Position numbers and translations under genes: made by a program. DNA of 64,000 nt from Mytilus californianus (lineage: Eukaryota; Mollusca; Bivalvia; Mytilida; Mytilidae), in the NCBI RefSeq assembly GCF_021869535.1, contig NW_026262690.1:68565995-68629994 (forward strand), read 5' to 3'. A model generated the notes under the pieces. That model was given only the letters and a program-made list of their open reading frames with translations, ran no database searches and was not told the DNA's origin. This document shows, piece after piece, positions 35,753-47,429 of this stretch (within the stretch, counting starts at the first letter, position 1; each line of letters begins with the position of its first letter).

Positions 35753-35830
35753 ACATTAAGACAGACAGACAGGCAAGATCTTAAGACAGACAGACAAGAC
35801 CACCATACAGACAGACAAACAAATATAATA
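35010..35830 (+). repeat. CAGA/ACCAGACAGA satellite-like array (about 800 bp)
   Basis: Dominated by CAGA tetramers with interspersed CAAGACCACCAGA variants. It creates long open frames on both strands (DRQT- and CLSV-type repeats) that are artefacts of the repeat. Confidence 0.9.
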
Positions 35831-36174
35831 AAGTCTACTACAGCTAAACTTCACAGGTCAGGGACTTATATAACTAGTTAACACTAGATGAGTAACGATC
35901 TATATCAATCAACAAAATGTTTTATAGCTAATTAGGCACAATTCCCATACAAATCAATATAGTTTAATTAACAAGCATATCTTTGCGTCTTGGTTTTAAA
36001 CGCCATATATAAATATTTAACATAACGTTGCTATGAAATAAAGAGAAGAGCAAATATATTTGCTGGTTCCCGCAAGGTACATGAAATACTGTTGAGACCG
36101 AATATCTACAGATAAACCTTTTTCAACTGATTTTTACAGTTCGTTCTTATGTTGTACTATTACACCACTGTTCC

Positions 36175-36530
36175 AGGTTAGGGGAGGGTTGGGACTCCGC
36201 TAACATGTTTAACCCCGCCACATTACGTACATATGTGCCTGTCCCAAGTCAAGATCCTGTAATTCAGTGGTTGTCGTTTGGTGCCGTGTTACATATTTGT
36301 TTTTCGTTCATTTTTTTTTGTACATTAATTAGGACGTTAGTTTTTTCGTTTGAATTGTAAAACGTTTTACATTTGTCATTTTTGGGACTTTTATAGCTAA
36401 CTATGCGGTATGGGCGTTGCTCATTGTTGAAGGCTCTACTGTGACCATTTTTTAAAATTTCTGTGTCATTTGGCCTCCTGTGAAGAGTTGTCTCATTGGC
36501 AATCACACCACATCTTTTTTATATCTACAG
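36175..36530 (+). repeat. Interspersed repeat F4
   Basis: Landmarks: CAGTGGTTGTCGTTTGGTG, TAACTATGCGGTATGGGC, GTCTCATTGGCAATCACACC. A tail fragment recurs at 51755-51815, decayed copies at 56340-56560, and short reverse pieces at 57399-57440 and 57648-57690. Confidence 0.6.
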
Positions 36531-37734
36531 ATCCTAGGTAAAATGAAGACACAATAAAGTATCAGATTACCTAAAATATCGACACCAGCAAGTCAGACAT
36601 TTATTAGTCTTGCTTTGTTTAAAAAACACAAGAAAACACAAAAAGAAACACCCGAGCAGTTCTTGTATAAATCAATTTCAGTTCGACAAAATTTATTCAT
36701 TCTTTTTAGCAAATGCAAATTTTAGTCTTTGGTTAAAATAAAATTGTATTTGAAAATTTAAATTGATGACCGCACAATCAGTCATATCTATTCAAACAAA
36801 AGACAGACAGACGAGCACGACGCATATAGATTATTTTTTAAACCCGTTTATCACTTTAACATTTAAAATTAAAACAAACTAAAGATAACAATGACGGAAT
36901 AAGGCATAATAAAGGTGAATAAGCATTTTTTTATATCAATATACTCCTGTAAAATAATATAGAACATTTATAAAAATTTAGAACATTTATTAAGAAGATA
37001 GGTATTTGTCCATACACCTTTCCATTTTGTTTTCTAGAGGTCTAAGTCTGTCAAGGTGGTCTTGGTACGCTTGGTATGTGTCCCTAGCCATTTCCATGGC
37101 ACCCTTTTTCTTTGGGGGTGGTTGAACTGCTTCCTCCTCATCCTCATCATCGGCAACAGGGATCGCTTGAAATCTGTTTGCTACGCCAGACGGTTCTTGA
37201 GGTTCTTCTTGCGATTCTTGCGGTTCTTCAACCTGGTCTTCTTGAGCGTCATCTTGTTCCAATGGCGTGCTTATCCTTGCAACTATATTTGCAACTTCAC
37301 GCTCCACCTCTTTACTGGCGTTGAGCTGCAAGTACAAAAAGAAAAATAAATATATGATATATTTTAACAAATAAAAATATATTAAATGAAAAACCCAAAT
37401 TAAGATTGATGTAATAAATTGTTGATATGTTTGATGATCACCTTTTCTTTTGTTCTAAATGTGATGAAGTATAAAACTCTGAGCGGAGTAATCGATTCAT
37501 TGAGTGTTTGATAGACAATTCCGATTGGTCAACTTAAATCTTTAAATTTCATTGTGAAGGATATATAATGTATCAAATGTTATGATGACCGGATAGAAAT
37601 TTGCTGTTCACCTGTTGTTTTTTTATTTATTGATTTAGATGTCAAATTGAAGGTTTTCATTTTTTTTAAATTCATTATTTACGGAAGCCTTTTAGTACGG
37701 AAGCCTTTTAGGGCCATGCTAATTTACTTTATTT

Positions 37735-38550
37735 AATTTGATATAACAAATTAATAATTTGATATAACAATATAACAAATTAATAATTTAATACAACAAA
37801 TTAATAATTTCATACAACAAATTAATAATTTGATATAACAAATTAATAATTTGATATAACAAATTAATAATTTGATATAAAAATTAATTATTTGATATGA
37901 CAGATTATCAATTTGATTAAATAAATTACGATAATTTGATATAACAATTCATTCATTTAATTTATCAAATTATTAATTTAAAATAACAAATTGATTATTT
38001 GATATAACAAATTAACAATTTGAAATAACAAATTAATAATTTGATATACAAATAGTCTTCTCAAGTGCATTTTAGCGATAGACTCAAAGAAAGCAAGTCC
38101 ATAAGTTATTGTGTTAGGCTTATTTCTTATTCAATTAAAAAAAATCTAATCATTTGGGGCTTGGCAGTCAAAGTCCCAGCGCAGTTTTAAAAAAGCTGGA
38201 AACTTATTCAAAACCGACTTATTCTTAACTTGCATGTCCGAAGTCATTCAGCAACCTTTAGCTTGAGCGTTTTTCGTCAATTGCAGCCTCTTCATATTCA
38301 TTTTGTTTTTCGTTTCATCTATAAAATTAAGGCCATTGATTTTCTCATTTGTAATATCAAATGTTTAATTTGTTATATTGAATTGATAATTTGATAATTT
38401 GTTGTTTCAAATTGTTAATTTGTTATATCAAATTGATAATTTGTTATATCAAATTGATAATTTGTTATATCAAATTGATAATCTGTTATAACAAATTGAT
38501 AATCTGTTATAACAAATTGATAATCTGTTATATCAAATTGATAAATATAG
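37735..38550. mobile_element. Element flanked by inverted 20-bp minisatellite arrays
   Basis: Left array (37735-38050): about 14 copies of TTGATATAACAAATTAATAA-like units. Right array (38375-38545): about eight units of the reverse complement TTATATCAAATTGATAATTTG. A unique 310-bp core lies between them. It lies in the intron of the Harbinger second gene. It looks like a MITE whose terminal repeats have expanded as tandem arrays. Confidence 0.7.
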
Positions 38551-39781
38551 ATTATTGCATCGTTACAAGTGGATTATCGGATTTATCCAATCGAGATACT
38601 ATTAGTTAAAGTACCAATTCCATATCAGTCTCGAAAGTTTATAGCCCCGCAGAACAATTTAAGGCTTGTGTGATAGTATCTACTGTTATTTTCAGAAGAT
38701 GAAAAACAATGCCTTTTATCAACCTTAAATTATTATGCATTTCGTATATAAATATCAATTAAAAATAGCGGACGCATGATTTCTTGGTGCTAATAAAGAG
38801 ATATTGTCATGAAAACTTGTTTTAATTTACGAAATCAAGGTTTGCCTCAGAACGGAGAATAGAAGCCGAACACGTGAATTTAGTGCACGGTGGTAAACAA
38901 TCTCCAATTACAATTTTTTATCACACGTGACCATGAAGTTATGCACTTATATATATTTTTTCGTTCATACTCTTATTATTATTTCCGTTTATAAACCGAA
39001 CACCCCAAAATTAGGATTGGCGCACATACTGCTCTTTTAAGAACGTTTCAGATAATGATGAACAGGAGGAGGGGATGGCTAAAAGTCAATTTATTTGTTG
39101 AATATTTAAATCGATCATTTTTTGTTGGACTGAGCAGGCGTATTACTTTTGAAAATTTAAATGCATAATTTCATTTATTCTGTCTTTGTTAAAATCATTT
39201 TTTCCAGTTACAATTGCGCCAGAATATATAATTACATCGCGATGACCGTGAGGTCATTTCGATGTATTGCTATCGCCTAAATTTCCATTATGCAAATTAG
39301 TTTTGGGTTTTCAACCGATCTATAAAAATTATAGATCCGCGGTCATTATTTAGTGCAAAATAACATTACTTATCGCTTGTTTCAAATTCATTTTTTCAAT
39401 GGATACTCCTATACATATTTTTATTAAAACACAAATTAATAATACGAAAATGTGTTGTCGTTACTTATATATATAAAAGTAAAAAATCATTGATGATATC
39501 TATGCACACGTACCGAAAAATTGTGTTAAAGCTTACGGAAGAATATCTCAAGAACGTTTTGCGACACTCCCGGCAAGGACCGAAAACTCTGTTATTGTTT
39601 TGCGGGAAAATATGAATGGCTTCGCATATCCAATCTTATAGAAAATCGATTTGTTTACAGAAGAATGTCCACCATGCACTTGCACTGCACTATAATTAGA
39701 ATAGTAGAATAGAATGATATACAAATAGATGAAAATTATATATACATGCAACCGTAATATTAATATAATATATAACAACAA
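38551..39781. other. Non-coding DNA with short palindromes
   Basis: A 15-bp-arm palindrome (TACATCGCGATGACC, then GGTCATTTCGATGTA) lies at 39231-39266. GATCTATA/TATAGATC lies near 39319-39336. No gene. Confidence 0.5.
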
Positions 39782-39782
39782 A

Positions 39783-39838
39783 CCAGTGTATACTCTGGGA
39801 CTATTATTATATTAGTATAATAGTCCCAGGTATACTGA
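39783..39838. repeat. Hairpin around TGGGACTATTA
   Basis: CAGTGTATAC..TGGGACTATTA and its reverse complement TAATAGTCCCA..GTATACTG flank a short AT loop. It resembles a deletion remnant of a MITE. Confidence 0.6.
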
Positions 39839-40842
39839 TTTGTATCACTACAATGTAATAGTTATAACGGTGCGGTTGAATTTCCTGTCATTTATTCATC
39901 ATCCATGCACGAACTTGTATCAGAAAAAAATATATCTCTGTAAATTAACCTCAGTTTCAGGTATAGAGATGTGATCTATTTCTGTGACATGTGCTTTTGA
40001 CCATCCACAAGAACCTGCGGTCATCCGATGTTCAGTACTTCAGTACTTTGATTTAGTAATTGTCACCGCCACTAAAATTAAAAAAAACAATCTCTTGCCG
40101 GGAGTCATGTTGTACAATGTAACATTTTTTTTTTTTGGTTTGTATTCTCCATACTCTAATTTCCAGTAAGCTTCTAGAATCCCTATACTTTTATTTCTGG
40201 AAAAAGCTTCACGGCAAAATCTATTATATTAATTTAAAGTAATAACTTGTATTTAAATAATGTTAATTTGTTTTTGTCCTGAATATGCATGGGATATTTG
40301 CCAATGGACATATTTAAAAGGCTGGATGTGCTAAAAAATATCTTTATACTATAAATTTCATATAGCAGAAAATTTCCATTTCTTTGAATTTACGGTATTT
40401 CAAGTGAAAAAACTTTTTTTGAATTTTAACTCTTTCATATTGTAATGTTGCTTATTATATCGGGGTTGTTATGCTACTGATGAAGCAATTATAATTAATC
40501 ATTTAAAATTATTTACATTTGTTAAAATATTCCCGAGTATGTGTATCTAATTTACACCCCAAGATATAATTTTTATATAAATGATAGATTTCTATAATTA
40601 AGGAGGGGGGTCTTTCAGCAATTTTACCATAGTTTATGGGAAATCATGACAAATGCAGGGTATCCAATTACATTTAACGACATTCTGGTGTAAGTAGTAA
40701 TAAAATTTTGAAGTGTGGCTTAATTTTCGAGAAATTAAACATACACCAAATACGGTTATAATATTTTCACGCAATTTGATTTGAAATTTGAAATATGTAT
40801 GGATAAATTCAAATGAAAAATACACTTAAGTTGTTAACATAC
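39839..40842. other. Intron/non-coding DNA, nothing recognised
   Basis: AT-rich with a short T run near 40122. No gene. Confidence 0.4.
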
Positions 40843-41544
40843 CCTTTTCAAGTTTGCCCTTTTTGACGCTGGATCGGACTTTTGGGAATATCGGCTGTCC
40901 ATAGCCCTAACCTCCTCGACTAGCCTCTTTAACTCCGGATTGCAAATTGTCATCCCATCTTTTGTAAGCTTCCTTACTTGGTCCGTCATAGTTTTTGGCC
41001 TTGTTTGCACCCGTACAACTCCATAGCAGCTTGCGGCAGTTTGTCACGCTGCCTCTTCACCTCCTCTAACACCAAACTGCAATTACATCTGGTTTTGGTG
41101 TAGGCTCTTAAGATTATAAGTTGTTCTATGAAGCTCACTTCAGTGTGGGATTTTCTGGTCGGAGTAGCCATGCTCTTAGTGGATTCGAAACAAAATGGTC
41201 AAACCGACACGTGGAAAATAGGTAATATTGTCGCAAAGGTCCATCATTGGTCAGTATAGAAAAAAAAAAAAATCGTCCGTGCATGGTTCGGGTCAAAGGT
41301 AAAACAAACTAGGTTTAAGTAAATGATAATTGAATTATTCCCCATATATATGGTTTCAATGCGCAAATATAATAGATTATTAAAAAAAATATTGTAAGAT
41401 ATTTTGTTAATTTTTTTCGAGTTTTTTTTTTTAATACGGACAAACCTATAGATGTATAGCATAGGTTTGCATGTAGAATTTCTTTGGCCTTCACTAATTT
41501 ACACATGTTCATCTATATGTATTTTGAAATTCAAATCCTTAAAA

Positions 41545-43868
41545 ATGAACGAGAGAGATCAGGTCGTTTTTATTTGCTTACTGTACCTGCAGTACAGAAT
41601 GATGTTATTGCCACCTCCTCCAGTACCACCTTTTCAGTCGGAAAATGATTCATCTTTTTTTATGATTTTGAACATTCTTATAACATATCTCAGAAGTCTA
41701 AAGATGCCGTTACCGTTTTATAATTTTTCAATCAGAAATAGGATTTTAGAACACGAGGTTTCACTACCGCTATCTACTAACGATCCGTACAGAATTTTAT
41801 CAGACAGACCTTTTGAATTTTGGATTGTTTCTGGGGAAACTGTGGAAACGTTTGAAAATTTATTAACTATTATTTCTCCGAGAGTAAGAAATTTTCGTTA
41901 TGGGAACAGTTTTATCAGTTTGAGAAATAGACTTTTAATGACATTGATGTGGTTACGGCAATACCCCACATATACCGTTTTATCATTGACTTTTGGTGTG
42001 AGCGTTTCCGCTGTTGGTAAAACCGTAAACAAAATGTGGATGATTCTTTGGGAAATATTGGATCCACAAATTACATGGCCAAGTGTTATCCAATGGAACC
42101 AAATGAGGGGTAATTGGCCAGAAATGCCGAATGTTATTGGAGCCATTGATGGTACATCCCACGAGATTTGGATTCCTTCTACAGAACCACAAGAAGAGTT
42201 CTATAGTGGCCATAGAAAATTCCATTGCATCCATACTCAGGTACTCTTTTGTAAATTTTAACATGTTTTCGATTGATCGGGATGTATGGACACACAAAAA
42301 TATGTTTACCTTAAATATTGTTTTCGAGCGACGGATAAATATTTGATATTTTAAACACAGGCGCTTGTTGAGAGGACACTTCCCATTTTCATTTTCTGTG
42401 TTTATTTTTAATTTGAAATATATTTTCATTATTTACTTAATTTTTACTTATTTTCGATTATTTAAAGTGTTCCAACTCACTTTTATGTGATTGAATTTTT
42501 TTTTAGGTTGCTCCGCTATTCCTATTGTTGAAAAAAAACACACAAAATAAAAAAGGGGGGGCGGTACTCAACATGCTCCTGTGATTTTTGTCTTTTTAAA
42601 TATTCAAGTGATGAAGTTGAGGAAGTTTTGTACTTAACTTTCGATCTATTAATGACATTTTTCTTTATTCGTCAGATGATTTAATTTGCATCCGAAGATA
42701 ATTATAAATTATCCATTAATATTAAATTAAACATCACAAACGCGGACCGCGAAGAGGACACCCCTACACAGAACGTTACATGTACACCTTTGTTTCAAAT
42801 TACGCGGCAAAATTCATATTGATATTGAACTTAACATTATAATTGTGTATTTTTTCGTTTTTAGTTAAATTCCTTTTAATATTTAGTTTTTATAGGCAAA
42901 GTTAAGTTAATATATCTTATTGTTATCGACGATCGAGGCGCATGAATTGTATTATTTGTAAAATTAAGATCAAGATTGCCATATCTTTCAATGTTGAGTT
43001 TATTGAACTATATGATCTCATATGTTCAGAGAAATAAAAATTGAACAGCGTATCGCCGAAATTTGTGTATCATTAGTTTTAGAATCCAAATATTGATTTT
43101 CGTAACATAAAGCGTTCTTTAATCGACAGTTTTGAGAGCATGATACATTTGTAGACTTTTCACCAGTCGAAGACCTATATAAACATCTTTGGTTGATTTT
43201 TATCGCTCTTGTGATGTTGTCTTGCTGTCGTATTGTTGATTGATACACACGCACACACTTACATTTTTGAATCCGTCAACATGAAAATTGTGAATATAAA
43301 ATCGATTAAAGAATTTAAAGTATGAAATTAAAATACTAGTAATTTGCAAAAATGCATTTTGATGAAATTGAAAATGGAAATCTTAGTTCTTCGCCTCTCT
43401 GTCTTTTTCACATATATATATCTAGATATTTTGTTTTCTACTTTTTCAGATAGTTATTGATAACCAAAAAAATATATGCTATGTCCATTCCGGATTTCTT
43501 GGCCACAATAACGATGCCTTCTGCTATCAGCAAATCCGGCAGATTGGTCCAGGACTGGAAAATGATTTCCCAGCACACTGTTTTATACTGGCTGACAGTA
43601 TCTACCCAAATGCACCACCTCTTGTAACTCCTTTTAAATCGACGGATATCGTTCGAAGACCAACCTTGAACAGAAGAGAAAACGGAAGTTTAACCTATTA
43701 CACAGAAAAAGAAGGGTGTATGTCGAACACGTTATAAAGGAACTAAAGACATTTAGGGTAATTGGTGCGCTTTACAGACACCCGAGATGGGAAATGTCAT
43801 CTATTGTTGAGCTGTGTGCTGCCCTGGCTAAGAGAAGAGCTGATTTGATTAAAGACGTTTACAGTTAA
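41545..43868 (+). pseudogene. PIF/Harbinger DDE transposase, frameshifted
   Basis: Exon 1 (41545-42240, 232 codons) ends GAIDGTSHEIWIPS...HRKFHCIHTQ at a GT donor. Exon 2 begins at 43450 after CTTTTTCAG with IVIDNQKNICYVHSGF. The DDE residues are Asp of GAIDGT (42148-42150), Asp of HNNDAF (43513-43515) and Glu of VYVEHVIK (43725-43727). A frame change between about 43676 and 43692 separates the second Asp from the Glu; the shifted frame then runs RRVYVEHVIKELKTFRVIG to TAA at 43866-43868. Without it the protein would be about 372 residues, usual for the family. The start at 41545 (MNERDQVVF) is favoured over an upstream ATG because of its position before the conserved region. Inactive as written. 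Confidence 0.85.
42241..43449 (+). other. Intron of the Harbinger transposase gene
   Basis: GTACTC donor to CTTTTTCAG acceptor, 1209 nt, AT-rich, no internal gene seen. Confidence 0.6.
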
Positions 43869-44149
43869 TAAATATACTTGCTATTGAATATGTTTAGATA
43901 CTGAAATAAATCTTAGTTTATGTAATTAGAGGTTGTATCTGTTTGAATTGTTTTCTCAAAGTTCACAAATGGGTTGGTTTAGATTATAAACTTGTTCAAT
44001 TAGTATTGTCCATTGACTTTAAAATTCCTATTATTGTTTAAAAAGATATACATCGTTCTACTGTTTAATTGTTCATAAATGTGTCAACAATACCTTAGAG
44101 GAAGCGGGGCATCTCAAAATTATCGAATAACTTATAAAAAGTTAGATTA

Positions 44150-44600
44150 TAGAACAAAGAATGGAAACGAGGAATGTGTCCAAGAGACAACAACACTAAT
44201 GGCTAATAAATAAGAAGATGTGGAAAGAGTGCTAATGAAACAACTCTCCAAGTCACAATGTATAAAAAGTTAACAATTATATGTCAAAATACGTCCTTTA
44301 ACACGGAGCCTTAGCTCACACCGAACAGCAAGCTATAAAGGGCTAAAAATGACCATTGTATCACAATTCAAACAGGAAAACCAACGGTCTCATCTATTTT
44401 ACAAAACGAGAAACGAGAAACATTTATCAAACATACCAACAAACGACAAGCACTGTTCCTGACTTAGATTCCTGACTTAGGACAGGTGCATATAATATAT
44501 GCAGCGGGTTTGAACGTTTTAACAGGCGCCAACCTTCCCCCTAAACCTGATACAGCAGTATAACATTACAAACAGAAAAGACGCACTATAAAATATTAAT
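44150..44600 (-). repeat. Interspersed repeat F5
   Basis: Landmarks CGGAGCCTTAGCTCACACC, AAACGAGAAACGAGAAAC, CCTGACTTAGGACAGGTGC and GCAGCGGGTTTGAACGTTTT are those of a repeat common in mussel DNA. It lies next to the 3' end of the Harbinger transposase. Confidence 0.6.
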
Positions 44601-45437
44601 TGAAAATGGCTTTACTCTAAGACTATAAAAATAATGAATGTAATATGAAATCGTGTACCAGTGTATGACTGACATTTCTGCAAATTTACTTTTCATATGT
44701 TGTAATGGCTCTTGCTCTTTCTGCACGAAAGAAAATAAACTTTCAGAAAGCAAAATAAATAATAATTTTACAGCCATCAGCTACATTTTCTTTTATCTGT
44801 TTTGACTCCTTATAATTATAAAATCTTGATTTATTTCCTTGCAAAAACTTCTAAGTTTGTTCGATTTCCTGTAGTATGTGCTGCAACGCATTTAAAAAGA
44901 TTGAAATTGATGACGGGGGACTCTACAAAGATCCTTTAGTAATCAAAATAAATGTTCATCGGTTGACAAATAACATTGCACATTAACGTAACAACTGAAA
45001 TTGTAAAAATACAAATGTCGTCTTCACCGAAAACTTAAAAAATCAATTTGGAAAAAATGTATCAAATATGTCAACTTTAAATTAAAAGATACTGATATAT
45101 TTCATTTTATCTATAAAAATCGTATTTTTTAGCTTACTGTCAAACAAATTTAAATCTGTCAAACAATCACCGACTTACTATCTTACGTATGCAAAGTCAG
45201 TGATTAAGTTCGTAATACATAAGTTTTCACCTGTTTAACAGTCTAAAAATGATTTTGGGAAAAGAAAGACAATCCAAATTAAAAAATTTCACTTTCATAC
45301 GTACAATGTATGTTGAAATGACACTTGAAAGGTATAAATAACATGTAGTTGACGCTTCATACGTACAAATACCATTGTTAAGTAACATTTAATGTATAAA
45401 GTAGATACTTATGTCGCTTGTGTTGTTTTCTCTAATA
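44601..45437. other. Non-coding DNA up to the exon 3 breakpoint
   Basis: No gene or repeat recognised. The last bases, TTTTCTCTAATA, directly precede resumed exon 3 coding sequence. Confidence 0.45.
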
Positions 45438-46058
45438 GGTGCTCTCTCCGGTAATCAGATCGTAATTGGAACATTAATGCGACCCTCCGACCTTGAAAAT
45501 AAACACAAGAATGACCTGAAAAGGAAACGTGACATGGACATGATGACTTCAAAGAGCAATAACAATATATCATACACCTTAAAGAATCTCCTACATTTTG
45601 ACATTTTATCAGATAAATCATTTATGTTTTGCAGCTTTCAGTATCTTCTTTGGAATGTTCTGTCTCCATTTTGCTTTTGCACTTAACAAATTATGCAGTT
45701 TTGCAAGGCTCCAGCAAAGAAAATGCGGCCTTACTAATAACATACATAGGAATTAGTTCCGTCTTCGGTAGAATCATAACAGGGCTTTCAGTTGGACATA
45801 ATGGTCTAGACCCTGTTATGCTTAATTTTGGATTTAACGGAATCGTAGGGTTGTTGACAATACTATTTCCTTTATATTCCGGTACATTCCAAGGTCAAAC
45901 AATTTTCGCCCTACTCTTTGGTCTCTATTCTGGTGGTTTGACATCAATGATAAACCCACTATGCATGGAACTGATTGGTGTATCCAAGGTGTCCAGTGGT
46001 ATAGGAACAATGTATTTCATTGGTGGAGTTGGATATATCATAGGGCCTCCTATTGCAG
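45438..46058 (+). pseudogene. MCT-like locus B exon 3, rear part (1-bp deletion)
   Basis: Resumes GALSGNQIVIGTLMRPSDLE, then KHKNDLKRKRDMDMMTSK and TM7. Around 45658-45664 the sequence GTTCTGTCTCC is one base shorter than GTACCATTCTCC of locus A, breaking the frame in the conserved WNVPFSILLLH segment. The second frame continues LLLHLTNYAVLQGS, SVFGRIITGLSVGHNG, LFGLYSGGLTSM and YFIGGVGYIIGPPIAG to donor G|GTTAGT. Length 621 against 622 in both locus A copies confirms a single-base loss. In TM8 the Arg of SVFGR is kept, while the acidic residue known from MCT1 at this site (Asp302) is Ser-like here. Confidence 0.88.
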
Positions 46059-46617
46059 GTTAGTAATGCAGTAATACTTTTCTTAAACACCGAAACTTGC
46101 ACGGCGGCCGGACAATTATTAAGCTTATTTGTTCTTAACGTTTATTTTAACGAGTATTTTCTTTCATTTAAACGAACATTCTCTGTAAAACGCTCTCATT
46201 TGAACTCGTGACATGTGTATGTGGTTTTCTTTTGTCATATAATTAATGTTTTAGTTGTAATGATAGTTTCTATATATCAAACTTTCATCATTTTAATACC
46301 ACGATCTATAAATTTTTCTCAGCAATTCAAAGAGACTTATTTTTTAAGGATTTATTGTTGACCATGGTGGTACATACGAAGATAGTTTTATATTGTGTGG
46401 TAAGTGACTACAATTTGTAAAAAATAGTTATACTGTATTATACATGTTCTTTTCCCATCCATTCTGGGAATGTTTTGGTTAATTGTATCAAAGATTTTTG
46501 AAAATATAAAAGCTTGATCAGTATTGGAATTCGTAAATTTTAACATGGTAATGCAAGATAATTGAAACACTGTTAAATAAACCAGTTTAATGTTTAAATT
46601 TGTTTGATCTCTTTCAG
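46059..46617 (+). other. Intron, locus B
   Basis: Matches locus A 11721-12353 along most of its length. No gene. Confidence 0.6.
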
Positions 46618-46641
46618 ACAATACCGCCAGCCAGCAGTTTG
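46618..46641 (+). pseudogene. MCT-like microexon, locus B (donor shifted or lost)
   Basis: After CTCTTTCAG it encodes D-NTASQQF plus one base. A GT lies one base too early (TTT|GTAAAA), which would break the frame. An extra G would give an ideal in-phase donor, so a 1-base loss is the simplest reading. Confidence 0.6.
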
Positions 46642-47429
46642 TAAAAAGGGGGGAAACAACGAATCTAATTTTTAATATTTGATTTATTTGTGTAGCACAC
46701 TTCCGAAAAACTTAAACAAAGAATTTATAAATACAGTATTTTCTCACCTAATACTAAATAAACGACTAAAAGTATTTTTTTTTATAAAGTATTGCATACA
46801 CGAGACGATTACTGTAACTGCAAATTATAAAATCTTTCACATAGGCAGCAAAATATCAGGTTTGATTTATCAATATTTGTGTTGGCCGAAAAGCATAAAA
46901 AACTACCTAGTTACAAACAATGACGATGAAAGCTAAATATTTCATTGCATATGCATTTCCAACGTAGTAAAATATATTTGCAAAGCAGAAAAAAATGTGC
47001 ATTTTGATTAAGCAAAGGACACAAAATAGACAGATGTTCTTAATATCTATACTGCATGCTGAATGTTCAACAAAATATGGGTACTAGAAAATACATTAAG
47101 GAAGGGATAATCCGTACTTCTGGTTTCAGCCGGGTAAATAATGTGACATTCCCGGCCGTGGGTTTATATTTCCTGAGCCATGGGATGTCACATTATATAC
47201 CCTGTCTGAGACCTGAATAATATATAATATATGATGACAAGGTATTTGAAAGAATAAATGTCGTTGTGTTAAATTAGGGGTTAGTGCAGACATTGAGTTT
47301 ATTTTCTTATTTTGTTTTAAATATTGTCTTTGTTCATATGAAGAAATGTTTAAGATATATTTGGTAAGGGGAGAGGTATGCTTGTTTTATTAGAGAAAAA
47401 TATGACGCCGAATATGAACTGTGAACAAT
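46642..47429 (+). other. Intron, locus B
   Basis: Patchy homology to locus A 12378-12870. Contains a short inverted stretch near 47145-47205 (AATGTGACATTCCC and GGGATGTCACATT). Confidence 0.5.

Larger units (their letters stand above)
36990..41171 (-). pseudogene. Harbinger-associated second gene (Myb/SANT-like candidate)
   Basis: Two exons on the minus strand. Exon 1 (to 40843, donor GG|GTATGT) has MATPTRKSHTEVSFIEQL from 41171 in one frame and, in a second frame from 40989, MTDQVRKLTKDGMTICNPEL ending ASKRANLKR. Exon 2 (37325-36990) follows a good acceptor (TTTGTACTTGCAG) and joins in phase 0: acidic ABOUT-40-residue linker, then PPPKKKGAMEMARDTYQ and a basic end with stop. The frame change in exon 1 suggests decay or an unseen splice. 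It is divergent from the transposase gene, as the DNA-binding partner usually is in PIF/Harbinger elements. The Myb-like identity is inferred from position and a KRQRDKL segment only. Confidence 0.5.
36990..43868. mobile_element. PIF/Harbinger-type DNA transposon (ends not found)
   Basis: The divergent pair of a DDE transposase (41545-43868, plus) and a small acidic/basic protein gene (41171-36990, minus) with a 370-bp gap between starts is the standard two-gene layout of this superfamily. I could not identify the terminal inverted repeats or a 3-bp TWA target duplication, so the true limits are wider than given. Confidence 0.6.
33681..45437. mobile_element. 11.76-kb insertion within MCT exon 3 (composite)
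   Basis: Locus A is contiguous where this DNA sits. The edges read TATTA-GAGAATT on the left and TTTTCTCTAA-TA-GGT on the right, giving an inverted match TTAGAGAA/TTCTCTAA and a possible TA duplication. It contains an 800-bp CAGA array, a Harbinger-type gene pair and other repeats, so it may be several nested insertions. Whether the outer edges belong to one element is not settled. Confidence 0.5.

Noticed and set aside
34891..35784. Long open frame of DRQT-type repeats, and CLSV-type frames on the other strand
   Set aside because: They are direct products of the CAGA array; no start context, no non-repeat domain, and frames are open on both strands for the same reason.
37056..37349. Plus-strand frames overlapping the Harbinger second gene
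   Set aside because: Shadow of the minus-strand acidic exon, which has a good acceptor and biased composition.
33677..45441. Reading the 11.76-kb gap in locus B exon 3 as a normal intron
   Set aside because: The only GT/AG pairing (GTATTA to AATAG) shifts the frame, and loci A and C have no intron there.
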